A stretch of DNA of 64,000 nucleotides from Myroides oncorhynchi (GCF_020905415.1 NZ_JAJJMP010000001.1:959501-1023500); one strand, 5' to 3'; shown: positions 32,836-41,232, numbered from the stretch's first letter. Translations and numbers: made by a program. Notes: generated by a model not told the origin, from the sequence alone.

Positions 32836-32960
32836 GGTACTTACAAATGAGTAAGCAAGGTACTAAAATTCATAGAAATATAACGTTATAGAACTGTACA
32901 CATCTGTTCTCTTATTTTAAAAAAAGGCAATTACTCTTTGATAATAAATCCTTTACACAT

Positions 32961-32968
32961 TATCTTTG
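32961..32968 (+). promoter_or_regulatory. -7 promoter box TATCTTTG for the MFS gene
   Basis: Perfect TAnnTTTG. If used, it gives a leader of about 120 nt with a three-codon ORF (ATG CAG CAA TAG at 32975-32986) at its very start. Confidence 0.45.
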
Positions 32969-33050
32969 CCCATTATGCAGCAATAGTAAAATAACATTGT
33001 AAATCACAGTCACACACTACAACGTAGCAATTGACTTCGTTTATTTAAGC

Positions 33051-33070
33051 GTACCCAATCTTTAGGGTAC
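33051..33070 (+). promoter_or_regulatory. Leader hairpin GTACCC-N8-GGGTAC before the MFS start
   Basis: Perfect 6-bp arms, followed by an AT-rich stretch with TTATTTTATTATAT, 22 nt before the ATG at 33093. Might be an attenuator or translational control element. Confidence 0.4.
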
Positions 33071-33092
33071 AGTTATTTTATTATATATACTT

Positions 33093-34298
33093 ATGCAATC
33101 AAACAAGATTAACAGCATCGTAATATTCATTACGATCACCATTATATTAGACAGTGCTGGCTTCGGTATTATCTTTCCAGTATTACCGGAACTATTAGAA
33201 CACGTACTACATGCTGACCTCAGCACAGCAGCGAAGTACGGAGGTGTACTTACGTTAGCTTACGCCTTTATGCAATTTATCTTTGCACCAATCTTAGGGA
33301 TTATTAGCGATCGTTATGGACGTAGACGAGTATTATTACTTTCTCTTTTTGGATTCTCTATAGACTGTTTTATTATGGCACTTGCTCATAGTTATTGGCT
33401 ACTATTCATCAGTCGGCTTATCGCGGGAGTGACAGGTGCTACCTTTGCCGTGGCATCAGCTACGATTACAGATGTTACGGATGAAGATAACAGAACGAAA
33501 TACTTCGGCTATTTAAATGCAGCTTTTAATATTGGCTTTATCATAGGCCCTTTAGTAGGAGGGTTATTAGGAGAATATCATTTTACCTACCCTTTCTACT
33601 TTGCGGGAATATTAGGTTTATTAAATGTTCTTTATGGGTATTTCTTCTTTCCAGAAACCAATACTTCAGGTTCACTGAAGCGATTATCACTAAAAGAGAT
33701 CTCCCCTCTACAATCTCTAAAAAGTATCAAACGCTTTAAACAACTAAGTGTATTGTTTATTGTATTCTTTTTATTATCTGCTGCATCCCATAGTATGGAG
33801 AGTACGTGGTCATTCTATACCATGATACAGTTTGACTGGAGTAAACAGCAGGTCGGGATATCACTAACCATTATAGGAATTATAGGTTTCTTAGTACAAG
33901 TATATCTGTTACAATACTTGTCTACTAAACTATCAGACCAAAGACTTGTCTACATCGGTTTATTAACCAGCTTTATAGGATTACTCTTATTGAGTTATTG
34001 TGTTACTGAAATACAACTCTGGGTAGGTATCACATTATACTTACTAGGAAGTATACAACAGACAGGTTTTCAGTCTATGCTCTCTAAGTCACTAGATCAG
34101 CAACATCAAGGAGAACTACAAGGGGTATTAGGAAGCCTTAATGGATTAACCACTATTGTGGCTCCACCATTATTTACCTATTGTTTCTACCTATACACAC
34201 AGGACAATACCTTACCATACTTACCTGGTATAGCCTTTTCCATAGCAGCTTTATTACTCCTAATTAGCTTATTACTACTCTTAAGATATAAGAAGTAA
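33093..34298 (+). CDS. TCR/Tet-family MFS efflux transporter
   Basis: 401 aa with twelve predicted helices. It has an MFS motif A-type loop (GIISDRYGRRRVLLLS, about residues 72-87), an acidic residue in helix 1 (TIILDSAGFGIIFPVLPEL) and the motif C-like GPLVGG in helix 5. The sequence resembles Tet(A)-type DHA1 drug:H+ antiporters, but identity to known tet genes cannot be judged here, so resistance is possible and not shown. Its long leader with mini-ORF and hairpin suggests inducible expression. Confidence 0.85.
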   Translation: MQSNKINSIVIFITITIILDSAGFGIIFPVLPELLEHVLHADLSTAAKYGGVLTLAYAFMQFIFAPILGIISDRYGRRRVLLLSLFGFSIDCFIMALAHSYWLLFISRLIAGVTGATFAVASATITDVTDEDNRTKYFGYLNAAFNIGFIIGPLVGGLLGEYHFTYPFYFAGILGLLNVLYGYFFFPETNTSGSLKRLSLKEISPLQSLKSIKRFKQLSVLFIVFFLLSAASHSMESTWSFYTMIQFDWSKQQVGISLTIIGIIGFLVQVYLLQYLSTKLSDQRLVYIGLLTSFIGLLLLSYCVTEIQLWVGITLYLLGSIQQTGFQSMLSKSLDQQHQGELQGVLGSLNGLTTIVAPPLFTYCFYLYTQDNTLPYLPGIAFSIAALLLLISLLLLLRYKK

Positions 34299-34304
34299 GT
34301 TTAA

Positions 34305-34343
34305 ATAAACAGCCCTATTCTTTACTAGAATAGGGCTGTTTAT
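34305..34343. terminator. Bidirectional intrinsic terminator
   Basis: 17-bp arms ATAAACAGCCCTATTCT / AGAATAGGGCTGTTTAT between the convergent MFS and DUF6169 genes. Confidence 0.9.
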
Positions 34344-34344
34344 A

Positions 34345-34833
34345 TTATTCTTCAGGTTTAAAACTCTGTTCTAATCTTTGATACCTTTTTACTATTACAT
34401 CAAACTGAACATTCTCTTTATGTACTAACAACGAAGTATAGATTTTACGACCATCAATATCCAAAACCTTATCAAATTTATACAAACCTAGCGAGTTAAA
34501 TTGAACAAACCATTTATTAAACAGTATAGAACGTCCTAGTGCTTTATTATCATTATTATCGCATACATATACAAGAACCTTATGTCTATCCGATAAAAAG
34601 AATTTAACTACAATATCTCCAATTGTATGAGCTATCTCATCATCAAATCCTTTATTATTGCTTTGATTACTCCTAATCTGTTCTAATATAATTTGATAAA
34701 CGTTCTCTATTAATCCATCCTCATCAAAATCTAAAGTAAAGTCTTCCAAAAAAGATACACCATAAGACACTCCTTTATCTGTAATAAAAGAATACATACC
34801 TATTTGATCATCCCAATAGAACTGATAAGCCAT
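34345..34833 (-). CDS. DUF6169-like protein
   Basis: 162 aa from the ATG at 34831-34833; the preceding TTG codon is not needed. It is soluble and mixed alpha/beta, with the segments YQFYWDDQIGMYSFITDKGVSYGVSF, IAHTIGDIVVKFFLSDRHKVLVYVCDNND, RSILFNKWFVQF and a C-terminal lysine-arginine tract. The resemblance to DUF6169 is from memory and moderate. It lies 8 nt after a 44-aa gene, forming a two-gene unit of unknown function. Confidence 0.6.
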   Translation of the reverse strand: MAYQFYWDDQIGMYSFITDKGVSYGVSFLEDFTLDFDEDGLIENVYQIILEQIRSNQSNNKGFDDEIAHTIGDIVVKFFLSDRHKVLVYVCDNNDNKALGRSILFNKWFVQFNSLGLYKFDKVLDIDGRKIYTSLLVHKENVQFDVIVKRYQRLEQSFKPEE

Positions 34834-34841
34834 CAATCTTA

Positions 34842-34976
34842 CTAAAAAGGTTTAACCAACTTAACCCCTCTTTCTACTAATTCCATTCTAGTGATTTGTC
34901 CTTTCATATAAGCCTTAACTTGATTTTTATTCTCTACCAAGTTCTTTACTGTATTAATAGTCTCTGTCTTCTTCAT
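34842..34976 (-). CDS. 44-aa protein paired with the DUF6169-like gene
   Basis: ATG at 34974-34976, stop at 34842. The product starts MKKTETINTV and has a basic helical body with a YMKGQITRMELVERGVKLVKPF C-terminal part. Its spacing (8 nt) to the next gene and the perfect TAGATTTG box 18 nt upstream support it as a real gene despite its length. The size and charge could fit an antitoxin or adaptor, but this is speculation. Confidence 0.6.
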   Translation of the reverse strand: MKKTETINTVKNLVENKNQVKAYMKGQITRMELVERGVKLVKPF

Positions 34977-34994
34977 AACTTCTCATTTACCCTA

Positions 34995-35002
34995 CAAATC
35001 TA
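34995..35002 (-). promoter_or_regulatory. -7 promoter box TAGATTTG for the 44-aa/DUF6169 unit
   Basis: Perfect TAnnTTTG on the minus strand, 18 nt upstream of the 44-aa gene start. Confidence 0.5.
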
Positions 35003-35167
35003 CAACAATTATTATTTTCAAAACATTAAAATTCAAACATTTAGAATTTCTATACACAAATCATTAGGCTACTTACCTTGATTGTAAAGTAATCTCCTTT
35101 GCCTGTTGGGAGACACAGAACAGAGCGTTAAGAAAATATCTCATAGACATTTTTAGTACATGTGAAG

Positions 35168-35196
35168 GGTGACACGTATAATAATGCGTCTGTACC
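35168..35196. repeat. Degenerate REP-like copy GGTGACAC...GCGTCTGTACC
   Basis: Aligns with 40304-40330 and 31399-31426 over its length, with several substitutions that weaken the stem. Confidence 0.45.
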
Positions 35197-35231
35197 TTGA
35201 TATAGAAGATGTCCATAGCGTATAGAATGCT

Positions 35232-35251
35232 GTAGGCAAACATTACTAATT
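35232..35251. repeat. Direct repeat GTAGGCAAACATT-C/A-CTAATT, first copy
   Basis: Nineteen of 20 bases match the second copy at 35385-35404; the terminator at 35267-35298 lies between them. Confidence 0.65.
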
Positions 35252-35266
35252 CTAAATTCCCAATAA

Positions 35267-35298
35267 AAAAGCCGATACTGTCGCTAGTATCGGCTTTT
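35267..35298. terminator. Intrinsic terminator
   Basis: AAAAGCCGATACT / AGTATCGGCTTTT stem with a 6-nt loop. It lies about 110 nt beyond the fumarase stop and can end transcripts on either strand. Confidence 0.8.
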
Positions 35299-35384
35299 AA
35301 TTGTCGTCTATAAATTGTTAGTTTATTCTTATTCCTGTTGCTATCTACAGCTTATTCATTAGGCAAAACTAATTACCTCATACC

Positions 35385-35404
35385 GTAGGCAAACATTCCT
35401 AATT
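35385..35404. repeat. Direct repeat GTAGGCAAACATT-C/A-CTAATT, second copy
   Basis: Ends 5 bases before the fumarase stop codon region; 19 of 20 bases match 35232-35251. Confidence 0.65.
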
Positions 35405-35409
35405 AAATA

Positions 35410-37011
35410 CTATAGGTCAGCGAAGAAGTCATTTCCTTTATCATCAGTGATGATGAAGGCAGGGAAGTCTTTCACTACGATCTTACGTACAGCTTCCATT
35501 CCTAATTCTGGGAAGTCAACCACTTCTACGCTTAAGATATTCTCTTTCGCAAGGATAGCAGCTGGTCCACCGATAGAACCAAGGTAGAACCCTCCGTGTT
35601 TTTTACACGCATCAGTTACCGCTTGGCTACGGTTACCTTTCGCTAACATAATCATACTTCCACCTACCGCTTGGAAACTATCTACATAAGGATCCATACG
35701 CCCTGCTGTAGTTGGTCCAAAGCTTCCTGATGGCATACCATCTGGAGTCTTAGCTGGCCCTGCATAGTACACTGGATGATTCTTGAAGTATTCTGGCATC
35801 TCTTGTCCATTGTCTAACATCTCTTGGATCTTAGCGTGAGCGATGTCGCGCGCCACGATAACAGTTCCGTTTAACATTACACGAGTTTTGATAGGATGCT
35901 TCGTTAACTCTGCTAATTGTTCTTTCATTGGCTTGTCCAAGTCGATTACCACAGGCTCTTCTAAGTGAGGAGCTACTGCAGGTAAGAAGCGTCCTGGATC
36001 AGTCTCTAATTGTTCTACGAATAATCCCTCTGCAGTGATTTTCGCTTTAATATTTCTATCTGCCGAACAAGATACTCCCAATCCTACTGGACATGAAGCA
36101 GCGTGGCGAGGTAGACGGATCACACGTACATCGTGAGTAAAGTATTTACCTCCGAACTGTGCACCGATTCTAGACTCTTGGCAGATTAATTGTAATTTTT
36201 TCTCCCACTCAAGGTCACGGAATGCTTGACCTCCCATATTCCCAGAAGTAGGTAAGTTATCATAGTACCCTGCAGATGCCTTCTTCACTGCTGCTAAGTT
36301 AGCCTCAGCAGATGTTCCACCGATCACTAAAGCTAAGTGATATGGAGGACATGCAGCAGTACCTAAGTCCATTATTTTTTCTTTAATAAACTCTGTTAAG
36401 TTCTTGTCATTAAGTAATGACTTAGTTTTTTGGTATAAGAATGTCTTGTTAGCAGACCCTCCACCTTTTGCTAAAAATAAGAACTCATATTTAGCCCCTT
36501 GAGTAGCATAGATATCAATCTGTGCAGGCAAGTTAGACCCTGAATTTTTCTCTTCGAACATACTGATTGGAACGATCTGTGAGTAACGAAGGTTTTTCTT
36601 TTGGTACGTTTCGAAGATACCTTTAGATAAACTCTCAGCATCATTCGATCCCGTATATACGTTTTCACCTTTTTTTGCCACTACGATAGCAGTACCAGTA
36701 TCTTGACAAGAAGGCAATTGTCCTTCTACTGCTACTTTTGCGTTTTGCAATAAGTTATAAGCCACAAAACGATCGTTATCTGTCGCTTCCGGATCATCTA
36801 GGATAGCTTTTAATTTTTCTAAGTGCGATGTTCTTAACATGAATGACACATCTGTCATCGCTGTCTCAGCAATCATCTCAATCGCTTTAGGATCAACCAC
36901 TAATATCTCTCTATCTCCTAATTTTTCTACTTTTACATAGTCAGAAGAAATCTTTTTGTACTGCGTATCATCTTTCTGAATCGGATACGGATCTTGATAT
37001 ATGAAGTCCAT
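35410..37011 (-). CDS. Fumarate hydratase, class I
   Basis: 533 aa iron-sulfur class I fumarase interconverting fumarate and malate in the TCA cycle. Conserved segments are [32 protein letters not shown] and the [10 protein letters not shown] region, where cysteines bind the [4Fe-4S] cluster; the C-terminal domain has [13 protein letters not shown]. Both alpha and beta portions are fused in one chain of typical length. It is a single-gene unit with repeat-rich spacers on each side. Confidence 0.93.
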   Translation of the reverse strand: MDFIYQDPYPIQKDDTQYKKISSDYVKVEKLGDREILVVDPKAIEMIAETAMTDVSFMLRTSHLEKLKAILDDPEATDNDRFVAYNLLQNAKVAVEGQLPSCQDTGTAIVVAKKGENVYTGSNDAESLSKGIFETYQKKNLRYSQIVPISMFEEKNSGSNLPAQIDIYATQGAKYEFLFLAKGGGSANKTFLYQKTKSLLNDKNLTEFIKEKIMDLGTAACPPYHLALVIGGTSAEANLAAVKKASAGYYDNLPTSGNMGGQAFRDLEWEKKLQLICQESRIGAQFGGKYFTHDVRVIRLPRHAASCPVGLGVSCSADRNIKAKITAEGLFVEQLETDPGRFLPAVAPHLEEPVVIDLDKPMKEQLAELTKHPIKTRVMLNGTVIVARDIAHAKIQEMLDNGQEMPEYFKNHPVYYAGPAKTPDGMPSGSFGPTTAGRMDPYVDSFQAVGGSMIMLAKGNRSQAVTDACKKHGGFYLGSIGGPAAILAKENILSVEVVDFPELGMEAVRKIVVKDFPAFIITDDKGNDFFADL

Positions 37012-37299
37012 TGAATTGTTAGTTTATTTTTGTTTAGTAAAATTACTAATTAAAGTCCTTATAAAATCGTAGAATGCTTCTAAATAGCCAGTAACTACAA
37101 GGGTTTTGATTCAATTGTACTTTTATGACTAATATCCGGACACTACACTTTATTCCTCTAAAAAAAAACGCTATTCAAAATAAAATAAGCAACAATCCAA
37201 TACCCTACATCAATAAAGAATATTACTGCCTAAAAGCTCCACTTCCCTTTTAAAATTCCATTACGTCAATGCTACAATACTTATAGTACATATCCAAGT

Positions 37300-37343
37300 T
37301 GATCCCTAGCTGATACCTATATGATAGGCAGGTGATAGGCTGT
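37300..37343. repeat. 11-bp tandem repeat, four TGAT-type units
   Basis: Units start exactly at 37300, 37311, 37322 and 37333: TGATCCCTAGC, TGATACCTATA, TGATAGGCAGG, TGATAGGCTGT. TGAT is invariant and later positions drift. Confidence 0.75.
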
Positions 37344-37358
37344 TTTTAGTACTTTTAA

Positions 37359-37402
37359 GCCGACCATATGCCCATCACATGCCGACCACAAGCCGACCAC
37401 CC
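37359..37402. repeat. 11-bp tandem repeat, four GCC-type units
   Basis: Units start exactly at 37359, 37370, 37381 and 37392: GCCGACCATAT, GCCCATCACAT, GCCGACCACAA, GCCGACCACCC. In reverse complement they resemble the TGAT-type units, so the two blocks may form an imperfect palindrome. Confidence 0.75.
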
Positions 37403-37524
37403 CCCTTTATAACCATAAAAAAGACTGTCTCAAATACTCTCACTACAAAGTTTTAACATGATATAAACGCCTATCAAACAGGATAAAAAACCTCGCTACA
37501 CTGCCTTTAATCTTATAAACACAA

Positions 37525-37552
37525 AAGCCCTGCATCGTATGATCCAGGGCTT
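37525..37552 (-). terminator. Intrinsic terminator after the cytochrome gene
   Basis: AAGCCCTG / CAGGGCTT stem followed on the minus strand by TTTTGTG, 27 nt beyond the cytochrome stop codon. Confidence 0.65.
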
Positions 37553-37578
37553 AAAATATTTTAATTAAGTATAAATAC

Positions 37579-37980
37579 CTATAGACTGCGCATATAAGCG
37601 ATCAGTGATTCCATTTCTACAGCAGAGAGTTTTTTAGTAATAGTCAGGTTTGCTTCCATCATTGGGAATTGTGCAGGTTCGATAATAGCATTGGCTTTAC
37701 CGCGTAAGAATGCATCTAAGTCAGCCCCATTAGCATCATAACCTTTCACAATATCTTGTATACTCGGCCCTATTAATTTTTTATCAGCCATATGACAAGT
37801 AGTACAGTTACCTTTACCTGTGAATATCTTCTCTCCTAACTTGAGTTTTTCAGACATAGACAGCTCTGCCGTTTCTCCACGTTCAGATTCGTATACTGCT
37901 TCTGGCTGTTCTTTTCCTCCACATGCTATAAAGAGAGTTGTTGCAAGGAAAAGCAAACTATTTTTAATAATTGTTGTCAT
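37579..37980 (-). CDS. Lipid-anchored c-type cytochrome
   Basis: 133 aa. Lipoprotein signal ending FIACGGKE (Cys about 20), heme-binding motif CTTCH (about residues 59-63, CxxCH), and a likely distal Met in AQFPMMEANLTITKKLS. This is the short class I monoheme cytochrome layout, probably a periplasmic electron carrier. It stands alone, with a TATTTTTG promoter box and downstream terminator. Confidence 0.85.
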   Translation of the reverse strand: MTTIIKNSLLFLATTLFIACGGKEQPEAVYESERGETAELSMSEKLKLGEKIFTGKGNCTTCHMADKKLIGPSIQDIVKGYDANGADLDAFLRGKANAIIEPAQFPMMEANLTITKKLSAVEMESLIAYMRSL

Positions 37981-38002
37981 CGTTGTTGTTTTATTGTTCC
38001 AT

Positions 38003-38010
38003 CAAAAATA
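38003..38010 (-). promoter_or_regulatory. -7 promoter box TATTTTTG for the cytochrome gene
   Basis: Perfect TAnnTTTG on the minus strand, 22 nt upstream of the ATG at 37980. Confidence 0.5.
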
Positions 38011-38120
38011 GAAAAACAACTTAAACTTCCAACTATACAAAACAGTCCTTTTAGTGTAATAATCGGACAAAAAAACTTAGTCCTACTTACCATTTATCGA
38101 TAATGAATAAGCGATATTAC

Positions 38121-38486
38121 TTATTCATCTATTAGATCTATAAAGTCGTCTATAGTCAGATAGTAATCTAGCGCCATCACTAGCTCCTCCATCGTTGCAG
38201 AAGGTTTTTGACTTATTGCCAAATCTACTACATCCTGAATGTCTTCATCAGAACACAAATACCACATCTCTTGTTCTATAACTTCGCTAGGGTAAATCTC
38301 TTCATCATTATCTGTTACCTCAACTGGTTCGCCCACATAAATCGCTAAATCCTCATCCACCTCGTCTTCTACAGCATAAATAGCATAATGAAAGGCTGGA
38401 TTATACTCCGTGGTTCTTTCTTTTCGATCTTTAACAAGCAAGATAAACTCTGCTAATTGATATGTTTTATTTTTAAAATCCATCAT
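38121..38486 (-). CDS. Acidic 121-aa protein of unknown function
   Basis: Starts at the first of two adjacent ATGs (38484-38486); the second at 38483 is equally possible. Strongly acidic with many D/E, no signal peptide or membrane helix. Segments YNPAFHYAIYAVEDEVDEDLAIYVG and EQEMWYLCSDEDIQDVVDLAISQKPSATMEELVMALDYYLTIDDFIDL look like a small alpha/beta fold with a helical end. The size and acidity resemble immunity or antitoxin-type proteins, but no partner toxin is next to it. Confidence 0.55.
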   Translation of the reverse strand: MMDFKNKTYQLAEFILLVKDRKERTTEYNPAFHYAIYAVEDEVDEDLAIYVGEPVEVTDNDEEIYPSEVIEQEMWYLCSDEDIQDVVDLAISQKPSATMEELVMALDYYLTIDDFIDLIDE

Positions 38487-38628
38487 TTTACTTCTGCTTA
38501 AATTTAGGCTAGATATGACGCCTTGTTATCCAATACAAATTAACTCATAAATTATTAAAACCAACTATTTTGACCACACACTTTCTAATCACAAACAATA
38601 GTGTTAATTTTAACAAAAAAATATTACT

Positions 38629-39063
38629 ATGAATCAACAAAATTCTGCTCCGGACTTATCAAAAGTAATAAGTGAATTAAAAAAAGGAAACTGGAAGGTT
38701 ATCTTACTCCCACTTGTATTATGTGCAGGGATAATGTATTTCTTATATGTCTATATGCCGAACCGACAAGACATGAACAAAACAGATTTTTACTACACCA
38801 ACTATGAGAAGGCTGAAGCTACAATCTTAGACACCTATGGCAATGGTAGAATTGGAAAAGGACAAAAAACATTATACAAAATACAGTTTGTAACAGTCAA
38901 AGGAGAAACAATCGTTGCAGAATATGCACAAGACACCTTCTTATCAAAGGATAAAGGAGAAAAAATTGTAATCTACTACAATCCTGAGAATCCATATGGT
39001 CAAACTTCAGAAGAAAGCTACTTGGAAGAAAAGAGAATCCGCGACAAACAAGCTAATAAATAA
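38629..39063 (+). CDS. Single-pass membrane protein with DUF3592-like domain
   Basis: 144 aa. One membrane helix (about residues 27-45) after a basic N-terminus and then a soluble beta domain (YEKAEATILDTYGNGRIGKGQKTLYKIQFVTVKGETIVAEY...EKIVIYYNPENPYG) of DUF3592 style, ending in a charged helix. The function of that family is not known to me. Single gene. Confidence 0.6.
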   Translation: MNQQNSAPDLSKVISELKKGNWKVILLPLVLCAGIMYFLYVYMPNRQDMNKTDFYYTNYEKAEATILDTYGNGRIGKGQKTLYKIQFVTVKGETIVAEYAQDTFLSKDKGEKIVIYYNPENPYGQTSEESYLEEKRIRDKQANK

Positions 39064-39178
39064 GATTTGAAGGCTTTAAAGATTTAATATATTGATAGTA
39101 AATAGCTAAAAAAACAAACGTTGTAAGATATTTACAAATGGTTTTATTTTAATTTTTATCAAAAAAGTTATAACAAAA

Positions 39179-39206
39179 AAGCTCAGTGAACTTAATCACT
39201 GAGCTT
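39179..39206 (-). terminator. Intrinsic terminator after hemB
   Basis: AAGCTCAGTG / CACTGAGCTT stem; on the minus strand it is followed by TTTTTTG. Confidence 0.8.
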
Positions 39207-39231
39207 CTTCAATTTATTATATTTGATACCA

Positions 39232-40224
39232 CTATTTATTCAAAAGTACTGCGGCTTCTTTAGCAAAGTAAGTAGAAATAATACTTGCTCCTGCACGCTT
39301 AATACAAGTCAATTGTTCCATCATGATCTGATCATGGTCAAGCCATCCTCTTTCTGATGCGGCCTTTACCATCGCATACTCACCAGATACTTGGTATACT
39401 GCTACAGGCACATTCACTGCGTCTTTCACTTCGCGTACGATATCTAAATAAGCCATACCTGGCTTTACCATAAGGATATCAGCACCCTCTTCCACATCAT
39501 ATAAAGCTTCTTTTACAGCCTCGATACGGTTAGCATAATCCATTTGATATGTCTTTTTATCTTTTGGTATTTCCATATCTGCTTTTGGAGCACTGTCTAA
39601 AGCATCACGGAATGGACCATAGAACGCAGAAGCATATTTAGCAGAATAACTCATAATACCTACATCAGTATATCCTGATTGGTCTAACGCCTCACGCATA
39701 CGCAAGATACGCCCGTCCATCATATCACTTGGTGCTACGAAGTCAGCCCCTGCTTCAGCATGAGATACACTCATTTTCATTAAGGCCTCTGCCGTAGGGT
39801 CATTTACTACTACACCATTCTCGATAATACCATCGTGTCCATAGATAGAATAAGGATCTAAAGCTACGTCTGGCATAACGATCATACCCGGACATGCATC
39901 TTTAATCGCTTTAATCGCTGTTTGCATTAATCCATTCGCATTCCAAGCTTCTGTACCTGCGTTATCTTTCAAATGCTCACTTACTTTCACATAGATATTC
40001 ACTGCGCGAATACCCAATGCATATAATTCTTTTACTTCCTTTACAGTCAAATCCACAGAACGTCTAAACATCCCTGGCATTGATGGAATAGCTTCTTGTA
40101 CATTCGTACCTTCTGCTATAAACATAGGAAACATAAAATCTTGTGGAGTCACAATAGTTTCTCTTACCAAACTACGAATAGACTCATTTGTTCTTAATCT
40201 TCTACCTCTTTGTAATGGAAACAT
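39232..40224 (-). CDS. hemB: Delta-aminolevulinic acid dehydratase (porphobilinogen synthase)
   Basis: 330 aa. It condenses two ALA into porphobilinogen. The active-site lysine region is DILMVKPGMAYLDIVREV (Schiff-base Lys), preceded by YSAKYASAFYGPFRDA and APSDMMDGRI. Full length and typical for the family. It ends the heme gene group on the minus strand, about 100 nt after hemF with repeat elements between. Confidence 0.95.
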   Translation of the reverse strand: MFPLQRGRRLRTNESIRSLVRETIVTPQDFMFPMFIAEGTNVQEAIPSMPGMFRRSVDLTVKEVKELYALGIRAVNIYVKVSEHLKDNAGTEAWNANGLMQTAIKAIKDACPGMIVMPDVALDPYSIYGHDGIIENGVVVNDPTAEALMKMSVSHAEAGADFVAPSDMMDGRILRMREALDQSGYTDVGIMSYSAKYASAFYGPFRDALDSAPKADMEIPKDKKTYQMDYANRIEAVKEALYDVEEGADILMVKPGMAYLDIVREVKDAVNVPVAVYQVSGEYAMVKAASERGWLDHDQIMMEQLTCIKRAGASIISTYFAKEAAVLLNK

Positions 40225-40266
40225 AATTATTTTGGTTTTATATGTTTATATGTAATTGTTAGTGCA

Positions 40267-40281
40267 CGGATTGCAAATCCG
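40267..40281. repeat. REP-like hairpin CGGATT-gca-AATCCG
   Basis: Perfect 6-bp arms in the short hemF-hemB spacer; a related but looser copy is at 9937-9968. Confidence 0.55.
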
Positions 40282-40303
40282 CGCGATTGTTGTGGCATAT
40301 TGT

Positions 40304-40330
40304 GGTAGACACAAAGTATTGCGTCTCTAC
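40304..40330. repeat. REP-like hairpin overlapping the hemF stop codon
   Basis: GGTAGACACAAAGTATTGCG then TCTCTAC. Its reverse complement begins GTAGAGACGC, and the TAG in it is the hemF stop codon (40327-40329). Homologous to 31399-31426. Confidence 0.7.
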
Positions 40331-41232
40331 TTTACCCAATCAACAGGATTAACCAACACCTTTAACAACTTATCTTCTTCACTTCCTTCTTCAGGATGGT
40401 GGTCATACACCCACTGTACGTGTGGTGGTAAACTCATTAAAATAGATTCGATACGTCCATTGGTTTTTAAGCCAAACAAAGTTCCCTTATCGTGTACAAG
40501 GTTGAACTCAACATATCTACCTCTTCTGATTTCTTGCCATGTGCGTTGTTCTTCTGTATATGGCAATTCTTTGCGTCTTTCTACGATAGGCACATATGCC
40601 TCTAAAAAGCTATTCCCCACTTCTGTAACGAAGTTAAACCATTGTTTCATAGACATTGCCTCCGTAGCTTCTAAGCGATCAAAGAACAATCCTCCGACAC
40701 CACGTGCTTCTTCTCTATGTGCATTCCAAAAGTACTCATCACACTGCTTCTTATACTGTGGATAAAACGCTGAACTATGCTTATCACACGCTGATTTACA
40801 CACACTGTGAAAGTGTATAGCATCTTCTTCGAATAAGTAATAGGGTGTTAGGTCTTGCCCTCCACCGAACCAAGAACGCACTACTGTACCTTCTTTATCA
40901 TACATCTCAAAGTAACGCCAATTAGCATGTACTGTAGGAACCATCGGACTTTTCGGGTGAAGTACTAAAGACAATCCACACGCAAAGAAATCTACATCTC
41001 CTACATTAAAATACTTTTGCATCGCTACTGGCAACGGTCCGTGTACGGCAGAGATATTCACTCCTCCTTTTTCGAATACATTACCATTCTCAATTACACG
41101 AGTACGTCCCCCTCCACCTTCAAGGCGCTCCCAAAGGTCTTGTTGGAATTTTGCTTTTCCATCGACTTCTTCAAGTCCTTTCGTAATGGTATCTTGAAGC
41201 TGTTGTATATATTGATAAAACTGTTCTTTCAT
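40327..41232 (-). CDS. hemF: Oxygen-dependent coproporphyrinogen III oxidase
   Basis: 301 aa from the ATG at 41230-41232 (MKEQFYQYIQQL); a longer frame reaching back to 41385 would overlap the upstream gene and lacks homology. Conserved segments are NISAVHGPLP, VHANWRYFEMY, WFGGGQDLTPYY, EEARGVGGLFFDRL, GRYVEFNLVHDKGTLFGLKTNGRIESILMSLPP. It converts coproporphyrinogen III to protoporphyrinogen IX using O2. The start overlaps the upstream small gene stop (ATGA). Confidence 0.95.
   Translation of the reverse strand: MKEQFYQYIQQLQDTITKGLEEVDGKAKFQQDLWERLEGGGGRTRVIENGNVFEKGGVNISAVHGPLPVAMQKYFNVGDVDFFACGLSLVLHPKSPMVPTVHANWRYFEMYDKEGTVVRSWFGGGQDLTPYYLFEEDAIHFHSVCKSACDKHSSAFYPQYKKQCDEYFWNAHREEARGVGGLFFDRLEATEAMSMKQWFNFVTEVGNSFLEAYVPIVERRKELPYTEEQRTWQEIRRGRYVEFNLVHDKGTLFGLKTNGRIESILMSLPPHVQWVYDHHPEEGSEEDKLLKVLVNPVDWVK

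Larger units (their letters stand above)
35003..35409. other. Repeat-bearing spacer upstream of fumarase end
   Basis: 407 nt without a gene. It contains a REP-like copy at 35168-35196, a direct repeat pair at 35232-35251 and 35385-35404, and a terminator at 35267-35298. Confidence 0.6.
37012..37578. other. Spacer with 11-bp tandem repeats
   Basis: 567 nt without a gene. It holds two blocks of 11-bp tandem repeats at 37300-37343 and 37359-37402 and a terminator at 37525-37552. The stretch 37403-37524 contains nothing recognisable. Confidence 0.65.

Noticed and set aside
33093..34298. Named tetracycline resistance gene
   Set aside because: Only family-level similarity to Tet-type MFS pumps is visible; no name can be supported.
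37300..37402. Possible CRISPR array
   Set aside because: Units are 11 bp with no unique spacers and no cas genes nearby.
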